DNA of 64,000 nucleotides from Bdellovibrio bacteriovorus str. Tiberius (GCF_000317895.1 NC_019567.1:1178001-1242000), one strand, 5' to 3'. Positions 17,402 through 27,501 are shown, counted from the first letter of the stretch. Notes: generated by a model from the sequence alone, not told the origin. Translations and numbers: made by a program.

Positions 17402-18889
17402 ATGGCCCGATCCAAAAAGGGTTTGACGACGACCAATGGAGCTCCCGTTTCTGATAATCAAAATTCTCTGACAGTCGGTCCCCGCGGGCCGCTATTAATG
17501 ACGGATGTCGCGCTGGTTGAAAAACTGGCGCACCAAAACCGGGAACGCGTGCCGGAAAGAACGGTGCATGCGAAAGGCTCCGGAGCCTTCGGGACCCTGA
17601 CGGTGACCGGGGATATTTCCAAATACACGCGCGCAAATTTTTTGCAGGTGGGGGCGAAGACGGATCTGCTGATTCGTTTTTCCACCGTGGCGGGTGAACG
17701 GGGCGCTGCTGATGCCGAACGCGATGTGCGCGGCTTTGCTTTGAAGTTTTACACCGAAGAAGGAAACTTTGATCTGGTCGGCAACAACACGCCGGTGTTT
17801 TTTGTGCGCGATCCCTATAAATTCCCGGACTTCATCCACACCCAAAAACGGGATCCCCGCACCAATCTGCGCAGCCCCACGGCCATGTGGGATTTCTGGT
17901 CGCTAAGCCCCGAGACCTGTCACCAGGTGACGATCCTGTTTTCGGACCGCGGCCTGCCGGCGTCTTATCGCCACATGCACGGCTTTGGCTCGCACACGTA
18001 TTCACTTATTAATGACAAAGGTGAACGTCACTGGGTGAAGTTCCATTTCAAAACTTTGCAGGGGATTAAAAACCTGACGAACGAAGAAGCCGCTGATCTG
18101 GTCGGGCGTACACGCGAAAGCCATCAAGAGGATCTGTTCAACGCCATTGAATCCAAGGACTATCCAAAGTGGCGGGTGTATGTGCAGATCATGACCGAAG
18201 AGCAGGCCAGAAAAACCAGCTACAATCCGTTTGATTTGACCAAGGTGTGGCCGCATGGCGAATTCCCGATGAATGAAATCGGCACCATGGAGCTGAACCG
18301 CAATCCGAAAAACTATTTTGCCGAAGTCGAGCAGGCGGCGTTTAATCCGAACAACATGGTGCCGGGGGTTTCGTTCTCTCCCGACAAAATGCTTCAGTCG
18401 CGCACCTTTGCCTATGCGGATGCCCATCGCTATCGCATCGGCACCCATTACGAGATGTTGCCGGTGAATAAACCCAAAGTGCCGGTGAATCACTATCATC
18501 TGGACGGGCAGATGCGCCTGGATGTGCCTGAATACAATCATGCTTACTATGAGCCGAACTCCTTCGGCGGCCCGGTTCAGCAGGAAGAATTCCGTGAACC
18601 GCCGTTAAGGCTGGATGACGCCACCGTGGACCGCTTCAATCATCGTGATGGAAATGATGACTATTCCCAGGCCGGGGCTTTGTTCCGTCTGATGAGTTCT
18701 GATCAAAAGCGCCAGCTGCTGGACAATATCGCCGAGCACATGAAGGGCGGTAAAGTCCCGGAAGAAATCGTGCGCCGGCAGATTGATGTGTTCATGCGCG
18801 TGGATCCGGCTTATGGCGGTGGTCTGGCGGATCGAATGGGAATAAAGGTTTATACCGACAAATATGAAAGTGGCAGCGCCCATCACTAG
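17402..18889 (+). CDS. katA: Monofunctional heme catalase (clade with AnkB partner)
   Basis: 495 residues. Decomposes hydrogen peroxide. The distal histidine lies in [17 protein letters not shown] (His56), the distal asparagine in [15 protein letters not shown], and the proximal heme tyrosine in [14 protein letters not shown]. The length fits small-subunit catalases. The start is ATG 17402, with AAAGGA eight bases upstream; in-frame ATGs at 17357 and 17393 are too far from or too close to it. No signal peptide is seen, so it is probably cytoplasmic. An ankyrin-repeat gene follows after 24 bases. Confidence 0.95.
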   Translation: MARSKKGLTTTNGAPVSDNQNSLTVGPRGPLLMTDVALVEKLAHQNRERVPERTVHAKGSGAFGTLTVTGDISKYTRANFLQVGAKTDLLIRFSTVAGERGAADAERDVRGFALKFYTEEGNFDLVGNNTPVFFVRDPYKFPDFIHTQKRDPRTNLRSPTAMWDFWSLSPETCHQVTILFSDRGLPASYRHMHGFGSHTYSLINDKGERHWVKFHFKTLQGIKNLTNEEAADLVGRTRESHQEDLFNAIESKDYPKWRVYVQIMTEEQARKTSYNPFDLTKVWPHGEFPMNEIGTMELNRNPKNYFAEVEQAAFNPNNMVPGVSFSPDKMLQSRTFAYADAHRYRIGTHYEMLPVNKPKVPVNHYHLDGQMRLDVPEYNHAYYEPNSFGGPVQQEEFREPPLRLDDATVDRFNHRDGNDDYSQAGALFRLMSSDQKRQLLDNIAEHMKGGKVPEEIVRRQIDVFMRVDPAYGGGLADRMGIKVYTDKYESGSAHH

Positions 18890-18913
18890 GGTCGCTGCAA
18901 AAGGGGGGGATGT

Positions 18914-19396
18914 ATGGCAACCTGGGAAGAATATAAAAAAACAATGGTGACGGAACCGATGATCTTTGAAGAAGCCCGCAGCGGCAACTGCGAAGCCCTG
19001 ATGCAGTATCTGGATCTGGGCGGTGGAATTGAGATTCGCAACTTCAAAGGTCACACGCTGCTGATGCTGGCGGCGTATAACAACCAGCATGAAGCGGCGG
19101 AGCTATTAATTGATCACGGTGCGGATGTGAACTCCACCGATGATATGGGGAATTCGGTGCTGATGGGGGTGTGCTTCAAGGGTCATGCAAATATGGCAGA
19201 ACTGCTTTTAAGCAGCGGCGCCCGCATGGAGGAAAAGAACCCGCATGGGATGACGGCTTTGGATCTGGCCCGGGTGTTTGGGCGCAAGGACGTGGTTTCA
19301 TTATTAAGTGATCGCCCGGCTTCGTGGACCGATCCGATGGAAGTCGCCTGCCGTCTGATTGCACGCAAGCCTTCGCGACCGACTCCGGAAGCTTGA
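18914..19396 (+). CDS. Ankyrin-repeat protein, AnkB-like catalase partner
   Basis: 160 residues, almost entirely ankyrin repeats: FKGHTLLMLAAYNNQHEAAELLIDHGADVNSTDD, then MGNSVLMGVCFKGHANMAELLLSSGARMEEKN, then HGMTALDLARVFGRKDVVSLL. Placed 24 bases after the catalase, probably co-transcribed. In Pseudomonas aeruginosa the ankyrin protein AnkB follows katB and is needed for full catalase activity. The same arrangement here suggests a catalase-assisting role, possibly heme delivery or assembly. Unlike AnkB of Pseudomonas, no membrane anchor is evident. Confidence 0.87.
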   Translation: MATWEEYKKTMVTEPMIFEEARSGNCEALMQYLDLGGGIEIRNFKGHTLLMLAAYNNQHEAAELLIDHGADVNSTDDMGNSVLMGVCFKGHANMAELLLSSGARMEEKNPHGMTALDLARVFGRKDVVSLLSDRPASWTDPMEVACRLIARKPSRPTPEA

Positions 19397-19660
19397 TATT
19401 ATATATAGAGAAGGCACTGCCAGATTGTGTAAACACTGTGCAGTGCTAAGTGCTTTGTTTCATTGTGGTACGTGATATTTTTGTAGAGACGCTTTTCAGA
19501 AAGCCAATTGTCGTCACTGTCGAATTAAAAGACAGCGTGAGCTTAATCCATGATCCTTCCTAAATGCTGTAAGTGTTCGAAATCCGTTGGTGAAACGCGT
19601 GCCAGAGCTTTTTGGCCGCTGATTTGCTTTAAGGATCTGCATAGAGAAGGAAACAAATTT

Positions 19661-20173
19661 ATGAAATTCAAAAACTATGTTCTGACGATCTTGAAAGCCC
19701 TTGTACTGACTGCTATGACTGTAGGTTTGGCGAACTGTAGCAAGGATGACAATAACAGCGGTACCAGCAATATCTATTACTGGGGTGCTAACAACATCTG
19801 TTATCAGAACGTAAACGGGCAGGCGGTTCAGGTGAACCAGACTTACTGCTCTACGAATTCCACTTACGCTTACAACTCTGCCGGTCAGTGCACGATCAAG
19901 TCCACAGGTCAGCAAGTGGCACAATCATACTGCACGAACGGTACAACCGGTCAGTACATCATGAGCGGCAACCAGTGCTACCAAGTCAGCGGTACACAGT
20001 ACATCCCAGTGAACTACACTTACTGCATGGGTAACACAGGTGGTGCGACGACGTCCCAGACTTGCTCCGGTGTTTACTACTACGGTGGTCAGCAGTACAA
20101 CTGCGGTGTGACTCACAACTGCTCTGGCGTGATCATGCAGAACCAGTACGGCCAATCCGTACAGTGTTTGTAA
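19661..20173 (+). CDS. Cys/Tyr/Gln/Asn-rich repeat lipoprotein
   Basis: 170 residues. Lipoprotein signal with lipobox VGLANC (Cys27). The mature protein is almost free of charged residues and is built from imperfect repeats around the pattern C-Y-Q-V-x-G-x-Q-x-(I/V)-x-V-N-x-T-Y-C, giving more than ten cysteines. No family recognised. The start at ATG 19661 has GAAGGA nine bases upstream; a longer frame from 19550 lacks support and would bury the signal peptide. Cysteine pairing and Tyr/Asn/Gln richness suggest an extracellular, disulfide-stabilised coat or adhesive protein; this is inference. Confidence 0.75.
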   Translation: MKFKNYVLTILKALVLTAMTVGLANCSKDDNNSGTSNIYYWGANNICYQNVNGQAVQVNQTYCSTNSTYAYNSAGQCTIKSTGQQVAQSYCTNGTTGQYIMSGNQCYQVSGTQYIPVNYTYCMGNTGGATTSQTCSGVYYYGGQQYNCGVTHNCSGVIMQNQYGQSVQCL

Positions 20174-20212
20174 GATTTCGCGGAAAAATTCCTTCTTGAT
20201 TCCGACAATCCA

Positions 20213-20242
20213 CGGCGCTCCGGTTACCCGGTGCGCCGTTTT
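20213..20242 (+). terminator. Rho-independent terminator
   Basis: CGGCGC (20213-20218) and CCGG (20220-20223) pair with CCGG (20228-20231) and GCGCCG (20233-20238), then TTTT. It ends the Cys-rich lipoprotein transcript. Confidence 0.85.
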
Positions 20243-20381
20243 GCATTTGGCTGCGTTGAGTCGATTTTCATGATGCAGCAGGTAAATCGGTTGTAAGTCT
20301 GCTTAAGTTTTCAGCGTTAAGCCCTCTTTTAAGAGCCTATGGTTGACATGCTTCCCAACACTCGCGAAATTCTAATGGTCT

Positions 20382-20399
20382 TTGGTCTAGCTAGACCAA
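20382..20399. promoter_or_regulatory. Perfect 18-bp palindrome upstream of smc
   Basis: TTGGTCTAG-CTAGACCAA is a perfect palindrome 42 bases upstream of the smc start and about 35 bases after a TTGACA (20343-20348) that could be a -35 element. The position fits an operator. The binding protein is unknown. Confidence 0.5.
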
Positions 20400-20440
20400 G
20401 GGCTTGTGTTTGAGGGGAAGTACTCAAGAGGGGATATACC

Positions 20441-23400
20441 TTGAGAATTAAGAAGATTGAACTCATTGGTTTTAAATCGTTCAAAGACCGCACTGTCATC
20501 CATTTCGATGCTGGTATCACGGGTATCGTCGGACCGAATGGTTGCGGTAAATCCAATATCGTGGATGCTCTTATGTGGGTTATGGGTGACCAGTCCGCCA
20601 AGGATCTGCGTGCATCCCAAATGACAGACGTCATCTTCGGTGGAGCCGAAGGTTACGCTCCACTGGGCATGTGTGAAGTGTCTCTGACACTTGAAAATGA
20701 CGGTGGTCCATTCCCGGCAAAATATATTAAACATTCTGAAATCATGGTGACCCGCCGTTTGCACAGAAACGGTGAAGGTGAGTACTTCATCAATAAAGAA
20801 CCTGCTCGTTTGAAAGACCTGCAGGAGATCTTCATGGACACGGGTGCCGGTTCCAAAGGTTTCTCCATCATCGCTCAGGGTATGATCGGTAAGATCATCA
20901 CGGCGAAACCTGAAGACCGCCGCATGCTTATCGAAGAAGCTGCCGGTATCACCAAGTTCAAAGCCCGTAAAAAAGAATCCCAGCGCAAATTAGTAGCGAC
21001 CGATCAAAACTTGGTGCGTTTGCAGGACATCATCGGCGAGTTGAAACGCCAGATCGATTCCTTGCAAAGACAGGCGCAGCGTGCTGAACGCTATCGCAAT
21101 ATCAAAAATCAGATCGAAGATCTGGATCTGTGGCTGTCCACCGCCCAGTACGTTGAATTGAAACGTGCTGCGGATGAAGCCCAGGCGATCTTCAATGAAG
21201 CGCAAAGCATGGAAGTGGAAGGCGAAACAAACCTTTCCACTTTGCAGGGCCAGCTGGAAGTTCTGAAACTGCAGATCCTGGAAAAGGAAAAAGCGGTTGA
21301 AGAACAACAGACCGAATACTTCACAAAACAATCCACTGTTCAAAAGAAAGAGATGGAGATTCAGGAGCTGCGCTTCGAGATCGAACAGGCTCGCCGCAAT
21401 GAACAGATGACCGGCACTATCCTGCAGGAACAGGAAGCCCGTAAAGAGCTTCTTTCCCGCGACAAGGCCGCGTTGGATGAACAGGTGGCTGAACTGAAGG
21501 AAGAGTCCGAGACTCTGTCTGCAGCATTCACCGAGAAAAATGAAATCTTCCAGAACTTCAATTCCCGCATCGGCACTGTGGACGAGGATCTGACGACGAA
21601 ACGTCGTGAGCTGTTCGCTGTCGGTCAGACCGAATCCTCTTTGGATGCGCGTGTGAATTCCCTGTCTTCTCAGATCGCGGACCTGACTGACCGTCAGGAC
21701 AACGAACAGCAGGTTTTGAACGAACTGCGTGAAAAACAAATCGAGTTCGAAAACCGCCGCAAAAAAGTGATCACCGAGCTGGATAAAGAGCGTCAGATGC
21801 AGCTGGATCTTGCCAGCGATGTGGACTCTTTCGAAGCCAATAAAAAAATCCTTCAGGATTCCGTGGCGGCTAAAAAAGCCGAAGTGGATTCCTTCAAAGA
21901 TTCTTTGAATGAAGTGGCGTCCCGTCTTTACGGCCTGGAAAACCTGCAAAATAACTTTGAAGGTTTCCAAGAGGGCGTGAAGCAGGTCATGCTTTGGCAG
22001 AAAACCCGCACTCAGGAAATGATGGCGGATGGTTCTGTTGTGTCTCACTTCCAGCCGGTTTCTGAGGTTGTTGAAGTTCCTGCTGAATACGAAGTGGCGA
22101 TGGAAGCGGCTTTGGGTTCCCGTTTGCAGATGTTGTTGTCTTCTGACTCCAATATCGCCGTGGACGCTGTTTCCCACCTGAAAGAAAACAAATCCGGTCG
22201 TTCCAGCTTCATGGCTGCTGACGGTCAGGGTCTGTCTTTCAACCGCGCTGAAGCCCCAATGGGCCAGGAAGGTGTTCAAGCCATCCTGAAAGACGTGGTT
22301 CAGGCTGCTGATAAATTCAAAAACACTGTGTCTTACATGCTTGATGGCGTGGCGATCGTGGATTCCATCCGCACCGCTTTGAACCTGCGCCCAAGTTATG
22401 AAGGCTGGACATTCGTGACTCTTGACGGTGACACCCTGACTGCTGACGGCGTTTTGACAGGGGGCTCTTCCGAGTCTGCTGATTCCGGCATGCTGAAGCG
22501 TCGTCGTGAAATCAAGGAATTGTCCGAGAAAAAAGACGAATTCGCAGGAAAACTGCAACTGGCTCAAATGGCTCTGAAAAAGACCGAAGAGCAGTTGGCC
22601 AACGTATTGAATGATTTCGAAGGCGCGCAAAAACGTAAGATCGATCAGGAGATTAAAGTTGCCGAATTGAGAAAAGACACCGAACGCGCTGAAAACGAAG
22701 TTCAGAACGCTTTGGCGGCAGTCGAGCGCCAGGAACGCGAAGTCAAAAAACTGACAGAACAACTGGAAGCTCAAGAGCAGAAGCTTGAAGAATTGAACGA
22801 GGCTCTGATCGAGGCTCGCGAAAGAAAAGTTCTGCTTGAGACTGAAGTTGAGACTTTGAATTCTGAAATGAACTCTGTTCGTCTGGGCTTTGACGGTCTT
22901 CAGGCGGAAGTGACGGATCTTCAGGTGAAGTCCGCTTCCAAGACCCAGGAATACACTGGTGTTTTGAGACAGCTTGAAATGGTGACCAAATCCCTGACGG
23001 ATCTGGAAGCTCAGTTGACCCGCATGAGTGAAGAGGCTGAAGGGTACAATTCCCAGATGACCGACACTCAGGTGACTCTGGAAGAAAAGAAAATCGAATT
23101 TGAACGTCTTTTGGACGAAGTCGAGACCCTGAAACTTCAGGCCGCTCGCGCGAAAGACGAATACGAAGTGATGTCTGAATCCATCCGTGCGATCGAGGAA
23201 GAAGCTACGTCTTCTCAGCGTGCACGCAATGAACGACAGCACAAAATGAACGACTCCCAGTTGAAACTGGAGCAGGCGAAGATGAAAGAGCAGTACCTGA
23301 TTGATCAGGTGCGCGAGCGCTACATGCTGAACCTGCCTGATGTTGTTGAGAAATACGTGAACCGCGAAGGCGACTTCCTGGAAGCGGATGCTCAACTGAA

Positions 23401-24028
23401 AGACCTGCGTGAGAAGCTGGCGAAGATCGGTGAAGTGAACCTGTCTGCGATCGAAGAGTACGAAGAGACTGCTCAACGTTACGAATTCCTGACCAAACAG
23501 CACGCGGACCTGACCGAGGCCAAAGATCAGTTGCGCAAGGTTATCGAGCGTATCAACAAAATCTGCTCCAAGCGTTTCAAAGAAACCTTCGAGCTGGTTA
23601 ACGACCGTTTCACCCGCGTATTCCCGGTATTGTTCGGTGGCGGTGAAGCTTGGTTGGAACTTGTTGAAGAAACTGAAAAGAACGAAGCGGGTATCGAGAT
23701 CATCGCGCGCCCTCCAGGCAAAAAGACTCAGAACGTGTCTTTGATGTCCGGTGGTGAGAAAGCTTTGACTGCGGTTGCGCTGGTGTTCTCGATCTTCCTG
23801 GTGAAACCATCTCCATGGTGTTTGCTGGATGAGGTTGACGCTCCACTTGATGACGCCAACGTATTCCGTTTCAACGACCTGGTTCGTGAAATGGCCAAAC
23901 GTTCTCAGATCATCGTTGTTACCCACAACAAGCACACCATGGAAGTGGCGGGCAAGTTGTACGGCGTGACGATGCAAGAGCGCGGTGTTTCCACGATGGT
24001 TTCTGTTTCCATCCAGGACATCAAATAG
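20441..24028 (+). CDS. smc: Chromosome segregation ATPase SMC
   Basis: 1195 residues, full-length SMC. Organises and segregates the chromosome as a dimer with ScpA/ScpB, which are not in this window. Walker A is GPNGCGKSN (residues 31-39). Two long coiled-coil arms flank a hinge around residues 520-680 (GSRLQMLLSSDSN, LDGVAIVDS, GVLTGG). The C-terminal head has the ABC signature LMSGGEKAL near 1103 and Walker B WCLLDEVDAPLDD near 1128. Translation starts at TTG 20441, with GAGGGG seven bases upstream; the family N-terminus (MRIKKIELIGFKSF) begins exactly there. Confidence 0.97.
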   Translation: MRIKKIELIGFKSFKDRTVIHFDAGITGIVGPNGCGKSNIVDALMWVMGDQSAKDLRASQMTDVIFGGAEGYAPLGMCEVSLTLENDGGPFPAKYIKHSEIMVTRRLHRNGEGEYFINKEPARLKDLQEIFMDTGAGSKGFSIIAQGMIGKIITAKPEDRRMLIEEAAGITKFKARKKESQRKLVATDQNLVRLQDIIGELKRQIDSLQRQAQRAERYRNIKNQIEDLDLWLSTAQYVELKRAADEAQAIFNEAQSMEVEGETNLSTLQGQLEVLKLQILEKEKAVEEQQTEYFTKQSTVQKKEMEIQELRFEIEQARRNEQMTGTILQEQEARKELLSRDKAALDEQVAELKEESETLSAAFTEKNEIFQNFNSRIGTVDEDLTTKRRELFAVGQTESSLDARVNSLSSQIADLTDRQDNEQQVLNELREKQIEFENRRKKVITELDKERQMQLDLASDVDSFEANKKILQDSVAAKKAEVDSFKDSLNEVASRLYGLENLQNNFEGFQEGVKQVMLWQKTRTQEMMADGSVVSHFQPVSEVVEVPAEYEVAMEAALGSRLQMLLSSDSNIAVDAVSHLKENKSGRSSFMAADGQGLSFNRAEAPMGQEGVQAILKDVVQAADKFKNTVSYMLDGVAIVDSIRTALNLRPSYEGWTFVTLDGDTLTADGVLTGGSSESADSGMLKRRREIKELSEKKDEFAGKLQLAQMALKKTEEQLANVLNDFEGAQKRKIDQEIKVAELRKDTERAENEVQNALAAVERQEREVKKLTEQLEAQEQKLEELNEALIEARERKVLLETEVETLNSEMNSVRLGFDGLQAEVTDLQVKSASKTQEYTGVLRQLEMVTKSLTDLEAQLTRMSEEAEGYNSQMTDTQVTLEEKKIEFERLLDEVETLKLQAARAKDEYEVMSESIRAIEEEATSSQRARNERQHKMNDSQLKLEQAKMKEQYLIDQVRERYMLNLPDVVEKYVNREGDFLEADAQLKDLREKLAKIGEVNLSAIEEYEETAQRYEFLTKQHADLTEAKDQLRKVIERINKICSKRFKETFELVNDRFTRVFPVLFGGGEAWLELVEETEKNEAGIEIIARPPGKKTQNVSLMSGGEKALTAVALVFSIFLVKPSPWCLLDEVDAPLDDANVFRFNDLVREMAKRSQIIVVTHNKHTMEVAGKLYGVTMQERGVSTMVSVSIQDIK

Positions 24029-24057
24029 TCCGAAGAAGACAAAACGAATGCCAAAGA

Positions 24058-24085
24058 CCCCGTTGATGACCTCAACGGGGTTTTT
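24058..24085 (+). terminator. Rho-independent terminator after smc
   Basis: CCCCGTTGA-TGACC-TCAACGGGG (24058-24080) followed by T5. Confidence 0.92.
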
Positions 24086-24250
24086 CTTTTTCCGGGGTGT
24101 TGCGGGTTGAGACGTTCCGGGAACTGCTGATTTTCGTGTTCCAGATTTTTGCCGGTATTCTGCCACAGGCTGTCTCAATGTGAGAACCCGAGTCGAGTTT
24201 CTGATGATTCCTCCGATAAGATAAGGGAACAACGGAACTTCTTTGGGGGA

Positions 24251-25798
24251 ATGACCGTGACCAAGTTAATCTTTGCATTCACGTTGCTGATGGCACCGTT
24301 TGCTTATGCTCAAGTTTTGAGTGAGGCAGGCTTGTTCAATCGTTGCTACTCCCACTTGACCGGGAAACCGGTGCCTTTGGGGCATGCGACGATGGCGCAG
24401 ATTCGTGCCGGTAAAATCAAGGCGCTGGACGCCTGTAATTCTTTGTTGGACAAGGCCGAACTGGATGCTTCCGGTCCACTGGTCAATCGTTCTGACAAGG
24501 AAGCCCGTGCCGTTTTGAATACGTTCTATAATTTCCACCGCACCTGGTTCACCGCCAACACGGTTGAACAGATTCAGGAATACAATGAAGAGATGTCCCG
24601 CGGGACGATGGATATTTATGACTCCACTGAGCCGGGCCTGGCGCTGACACGTGCGATGTTTGCGCGCAATGCCCAGTACCGTGACGTGCTGACCCTGGGG
24701 CAGGGCGTGCGTGCGCAGCGTGAAGAGGACATGGCCGTGCGCAACCGCATTGGTTTCACAGTGAATTTCCCAGGACGTCGTCTTGCCGGAAACAATACGG
24801 GCCTTGATCAGAATCTTTTCAATTTCCGCGCGATGAATACGGGCTTTGACGGGAATTCGGACCGCACTCAGGCGACGTTCGTGACTTTGCCCAAGATCGA
24901 AGTCGGCGAACTGGTCGGGGTAAGAATTGCCACTGACAATGCGACGATACCAAATCTGTCATTGCAGCCCTTGGGTGCAGACAAGCGCGGCAGTGATCAG
25001 CCGGGTTTGAATTTCAGTTTCAACCTGTTTGCCACTCAAGGTGGCGGAGTGCTGGGTACACCTATTTATCTGATGCTGAATTATGGTCATGGCCGCGGTC
25101 TTGAAGCCAACGGGACGACCAAGGTTCCGCGTCGCTGGTCCCAGACCAACATGGAATCATTCCTGTGCGCGGAACTTCCGGCCTTGCGTGAAAACGACAT
25201 TCGCCAGTACGTGGTGGGAAATTCCTCCGCGCCTTTCAGAAATTCCAGCAGCTGCGTGATGTGCCATGCAACTCTGGATCCGATGGCTTACACCGCACGC
25301 AATGTCGTTGTCGGAAACTCTGATTATGCGGCACTCAGTGAGGGCAGCAGAACTCATTCCAAAACTGCTTTGCATCTGGCGACCTATCGCGCGGAGCTGG
25401 CTTCCGTGGCGGGCTGGCCGTCAGAGCCGGTGGCGAACTTCCACCGTCAGGTTCCGTCAGGCCGTCTGTTCTTCCGTTCCATGACCGGGACTTTGGTTGA
25501 TCGTCAGGTGACGGGGATTGCGCAGTTGGGTGCGGCGATGGCTGAAACCAAGGATTATTACTATTGCGCGGCTAAAAGATACTTCCAGTATTTCACCGGA
25601 ATCACGGTTGCTCTTTATGACCGTTCCAATCCGATGAATGAAGAATTGAATAGAAAACTATCCACGGAAGCCGTGGAAGACCGCAAGTTCGTTGAATCTC
25701 TTGGGGAAGAGCTTCAGCGCAACCAGTCTGTGCGCCTTATGGTGAAGCAGATCATGTCTTCCAAGTACTATCGTGACGTGAATTATCGGGAAAAATAA
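24251..25798 (+). CDS. Secreted cytochrome-like protein with one CxxCH site
   Basis: 515 residues with a signal peptide (KLIFAFTLLMAPFAYA). A single covalent heme site CVMCH (C335/C338/H339) is followed by ATLDPMAYTARN. This H-x(3)-DP-x-A pattern is typical of the planctomycete-type cytochromes (DUF1588/1592 families) that are encoded beside DUF1501-type proteins, exactly as here. It is therefore probably a periplasmic redox protein acting with the next gene's product. ATG 24251 is taken as start, but GTG 24257 has better spacing (six bases) to GGGGGA and may be the true one. First gene of a tight three-gene operon. Confidence 0.72.
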   Translation: MTVTKLIFAFTLLMAPFAYAQVLSEAGLFNRCYSHLTGKPVPLGHATMAQIRAGKIKALDACNSLLDKAELDASGPLVNRSDKEARAVLNTFYNFHRTWFTANTVEQIQEYNEEMSRGTMDIYDSTEPGLALTRAMFARNAQYRDVLTLGQGVRAQREEDMAVRNRIGFTVNFPGRRLAGNNTGLDQNLFNFRAMNTGFDGNSDRTQATFVTLPKIEVGELVGVRIATDNATIPNLSLQPLGADKRGSDQPGLNFSFNLFATQGGGVLGTPIYLMLNYGHGRGLEANGTTKVPRRWSQTNMESFLCAELPALRENDIRQYVVGNSSAPFRNSSSCVMCHATLDPMAYTARNVVVGNSDYAALSEGSRTHSKTALHLATYRAELASVAGWPSEPVANFHRQVPSGRLFFRSMTGTLVDRQVTGIAQLGAAMAETKDYYYCAAKRYFQYFTGITVALYDRSNPMNEELNRKLSTEAVEDRKFVESLGEELQRNQSVRLMVKQIMSSKYYRDVNYREK

Positions 25799-25810
25799 TC
25801 CGGGGGCATT

Positions 25811-27496
25811 ATGGGGGACGGAAAAAATCTGACTCGCAGGGGCTTTATCGCAGGTGGTGCGGTGGCCGGGGCAGCGGCCCTGGTGTCAACGCCTTATGAA
25901 AGACTTCTGAATGCTCTTAGCACTGGCTTTATTCATCAAGCCCAGGCTGAAGCAACCGGAAATCTTGGCGCCCGCAACTATATCAACATTCTGATTGCCG
26001 GGGGTCCGATGCGCTACACGTTCGATGCGTGGATGCGTACGAACCCGTCCGATGCGCCTTTGGAGTTTAATCCGATGGTGGCAACAAAGTTTGTTCGTTC
26101 GGGCAATAATGTCGTTGGAACTGAATACGCGACGTTTAACTATAACGGTGTGATGGTTCCGCACATGTTCTCGCAGTCGGTGACGACTTCAGCAGGTGCC
26201 AAGGCTTTGACGGAACTATTGAACAACATGCTGGTGATCCGTGGATTCGGCACCGGTTTTGACGGTCACCCATTCAATGCCACGGTTCAACAAGCGCCGG
26301 TGGGCGGGGTGTCTTCGATCATGGGGCTGGCGGCGGACTATTCTCTGAAAACCTTCGAAGCGGTTGAATGGCCCCAGCGGGGTGCTTACGGAAACTATGC
26401 TTCCATGAACGGCAAGGCCCTGAATATTCTGACCGGCAATCCGTTGAATTCTTTGTTGGAAGGTTTCGGCGGTCCGGGGGCGAACCGTGCCAAGGGGCGC
26501 AGTCTGAAAGACCGCAACCGTGAAGCTTTTGATCTGGCTCAGGCGCGTTTGCGCGCTTATTCGCAATCTGAATTTGCGGGTTCCACTATTCTTTCCAAAA
26601 ATTTATCCAATGCTTCTGACCTGATGAAAAAAGGCATTGGTAATATCGGTTCTTACTGGGATGGGGCTGTGGCCCGCTATCGTTCTGTGATTGAAGCCAG
26701 CATGCGCCAACAGGGCCTTGTCGGTATCAATGATGTGGCGATGATTTCCAGTCAGAATGAATTCTGGCGTGTTCACGTGGCTGATGGCAATCGCGGTCTG
26801 GTGGTCAGCAGTAACTCTGATCTTCGTGATTCTATCAAAACCATGGCAGCTCCGGGTTCTTTGGCAGAAGGCTTGGCCCTGGCTGAATACGTTCTGAAAG
26901 AAGGCCTGGTCAGCACGATGAATCTGCAAATGGGTGATCCGGCAGGTTTGATGATCAAAGATGCTGCCAACGGCGTCGTTGGAAATCATGTGGCCATCAA
27001 AGACATGCACGAAACCGGCGCAATCCCGGGCGTGCTTATCACCACGGCGTACTATCGCGGCCTGTGTGCCGGTATGCTGGAGCTGATTGAACAACTTAAA
27101 AAATCCAAAGTGAACGGTGTGGACCTGTGGTCTGAAACCGTGATTCAGGTGATCTCTGAATTCAACCGCACGGCAAGAACCAACGGTTCAGGCAGTGATC
27201 ATGGTTTCAATCAGATGGTGACCAGTGTGTTCTCGGGCGCAATCCAGCGCGGTCCATTTGTTGTGGGTAACATCTATCGTGCTGGTCACGGTGGCGGTTA
27301 CGTTGGCACTCAAGGTCGTGCGGCACCGATTGATGGCTACAATCAAAAAGGCATGCCGTCCCCAACGATGGCAGCCTCGACGGTGACGGCCCTGTTGCGT
27401 GTTCCTAAAAATCCATACGAGAATCTGGCCGAACCTTTGATTCGCCTCAATGGCGATCAGCTGCAGATTCTTAAAGCGGCGAAGCTGGTGGGGTAA
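25811..27496 (+). CDS. Tat-exported DUF1501/DUF1552-like protein
   Basis: 561 residues. The N-terminus has a twin-arginine signal (LTRRGFIAGGAVAGAAAL), indicating export in folded form. The body (GARNYINILIAGGPMRYTFDAWM, VISEFNRTARTNGSGSDHG, GNIYRAGHGGGYVG) resembles DUF1501-type proteins, which have an alkaline-phosphatase/sulfatase-like fold; the SEFNRTARTNGSGSDHG stretch matches the hallmark E-F-x-R-T...G-x-DHG of that family. The substrate is unknown. Starts 12 bases after the cytochrome-like gene and ends 5 bases before the next gene. Confidence 0.75.
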   Translation: MGDGKNLTRRGFIAGGAVAGAAALVSTPYERLLNALSTGFIHQAQAEATGNLGARNYINILIAGGPMRYTFDAWMRTNPSDAPLEFNPMVATKFVRSGNNVVGTEYATFNYNGVMVPHMFSQSVTTSAGAKALTELLNNMLVIRGFGTGFDGHPFNATVQQAPVGGVSSIMGLAADYSLKTFEAVEWPQRGAYGNYASMNGKALNILTGNPLNSLLEGFGGPGANRAKGRSLKDRNREAFDLAQARLRAYSQSEFAGSTILSKNLSNASDLMKKGIGNIGSYWDGAVARYRSVIEASMRQQGLVGINDVAMISSQNEFWRVHVADGNRGLVVSSNSDLRDSIKTMAAPGSLAEGLALAEYVLKEGLVSTMNLQMGDPAGLMIKDAANGVVGNHVAIKDMHETGAIPGVLITTAYYRGLCAGMLELIEQLKKSKVNGVDLWSETVIQVISEFNRTARTNGSGSDHGFNQMVTSVFSGAIQRGPFVVGNIYRAGHGGGYVGTQGRAAPIDGYNQKGMPSPTMAASTVTALLRVPKNPYENLAEPLIRLNGDQLQILKAAKLVG

Positions 27497-27501
27497 GAAC
27501 A

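Noticed and set aside
19414-19446. GCACTG...CAGTGC pair after the ankyrin gene as a terminator
   Set aside because: The stem is only six bases with a 20-base loop and no T-run follows.
20343-20375. Complete sigma-70 promoter for smc
   Set aside because: TTGACA is clear, but no good -10 box is found at 16-18 bases, so only the palindrome is annotated.
20990-24232. Very long open frame (over 1000 codons) antisense to smc
   Set aside because: Its length results from the codon bias of the smc gene. The sense frame has a complete SMC protein with all motifs, and the antisense product (Phe/His/Gln-rich) resembles nothing.
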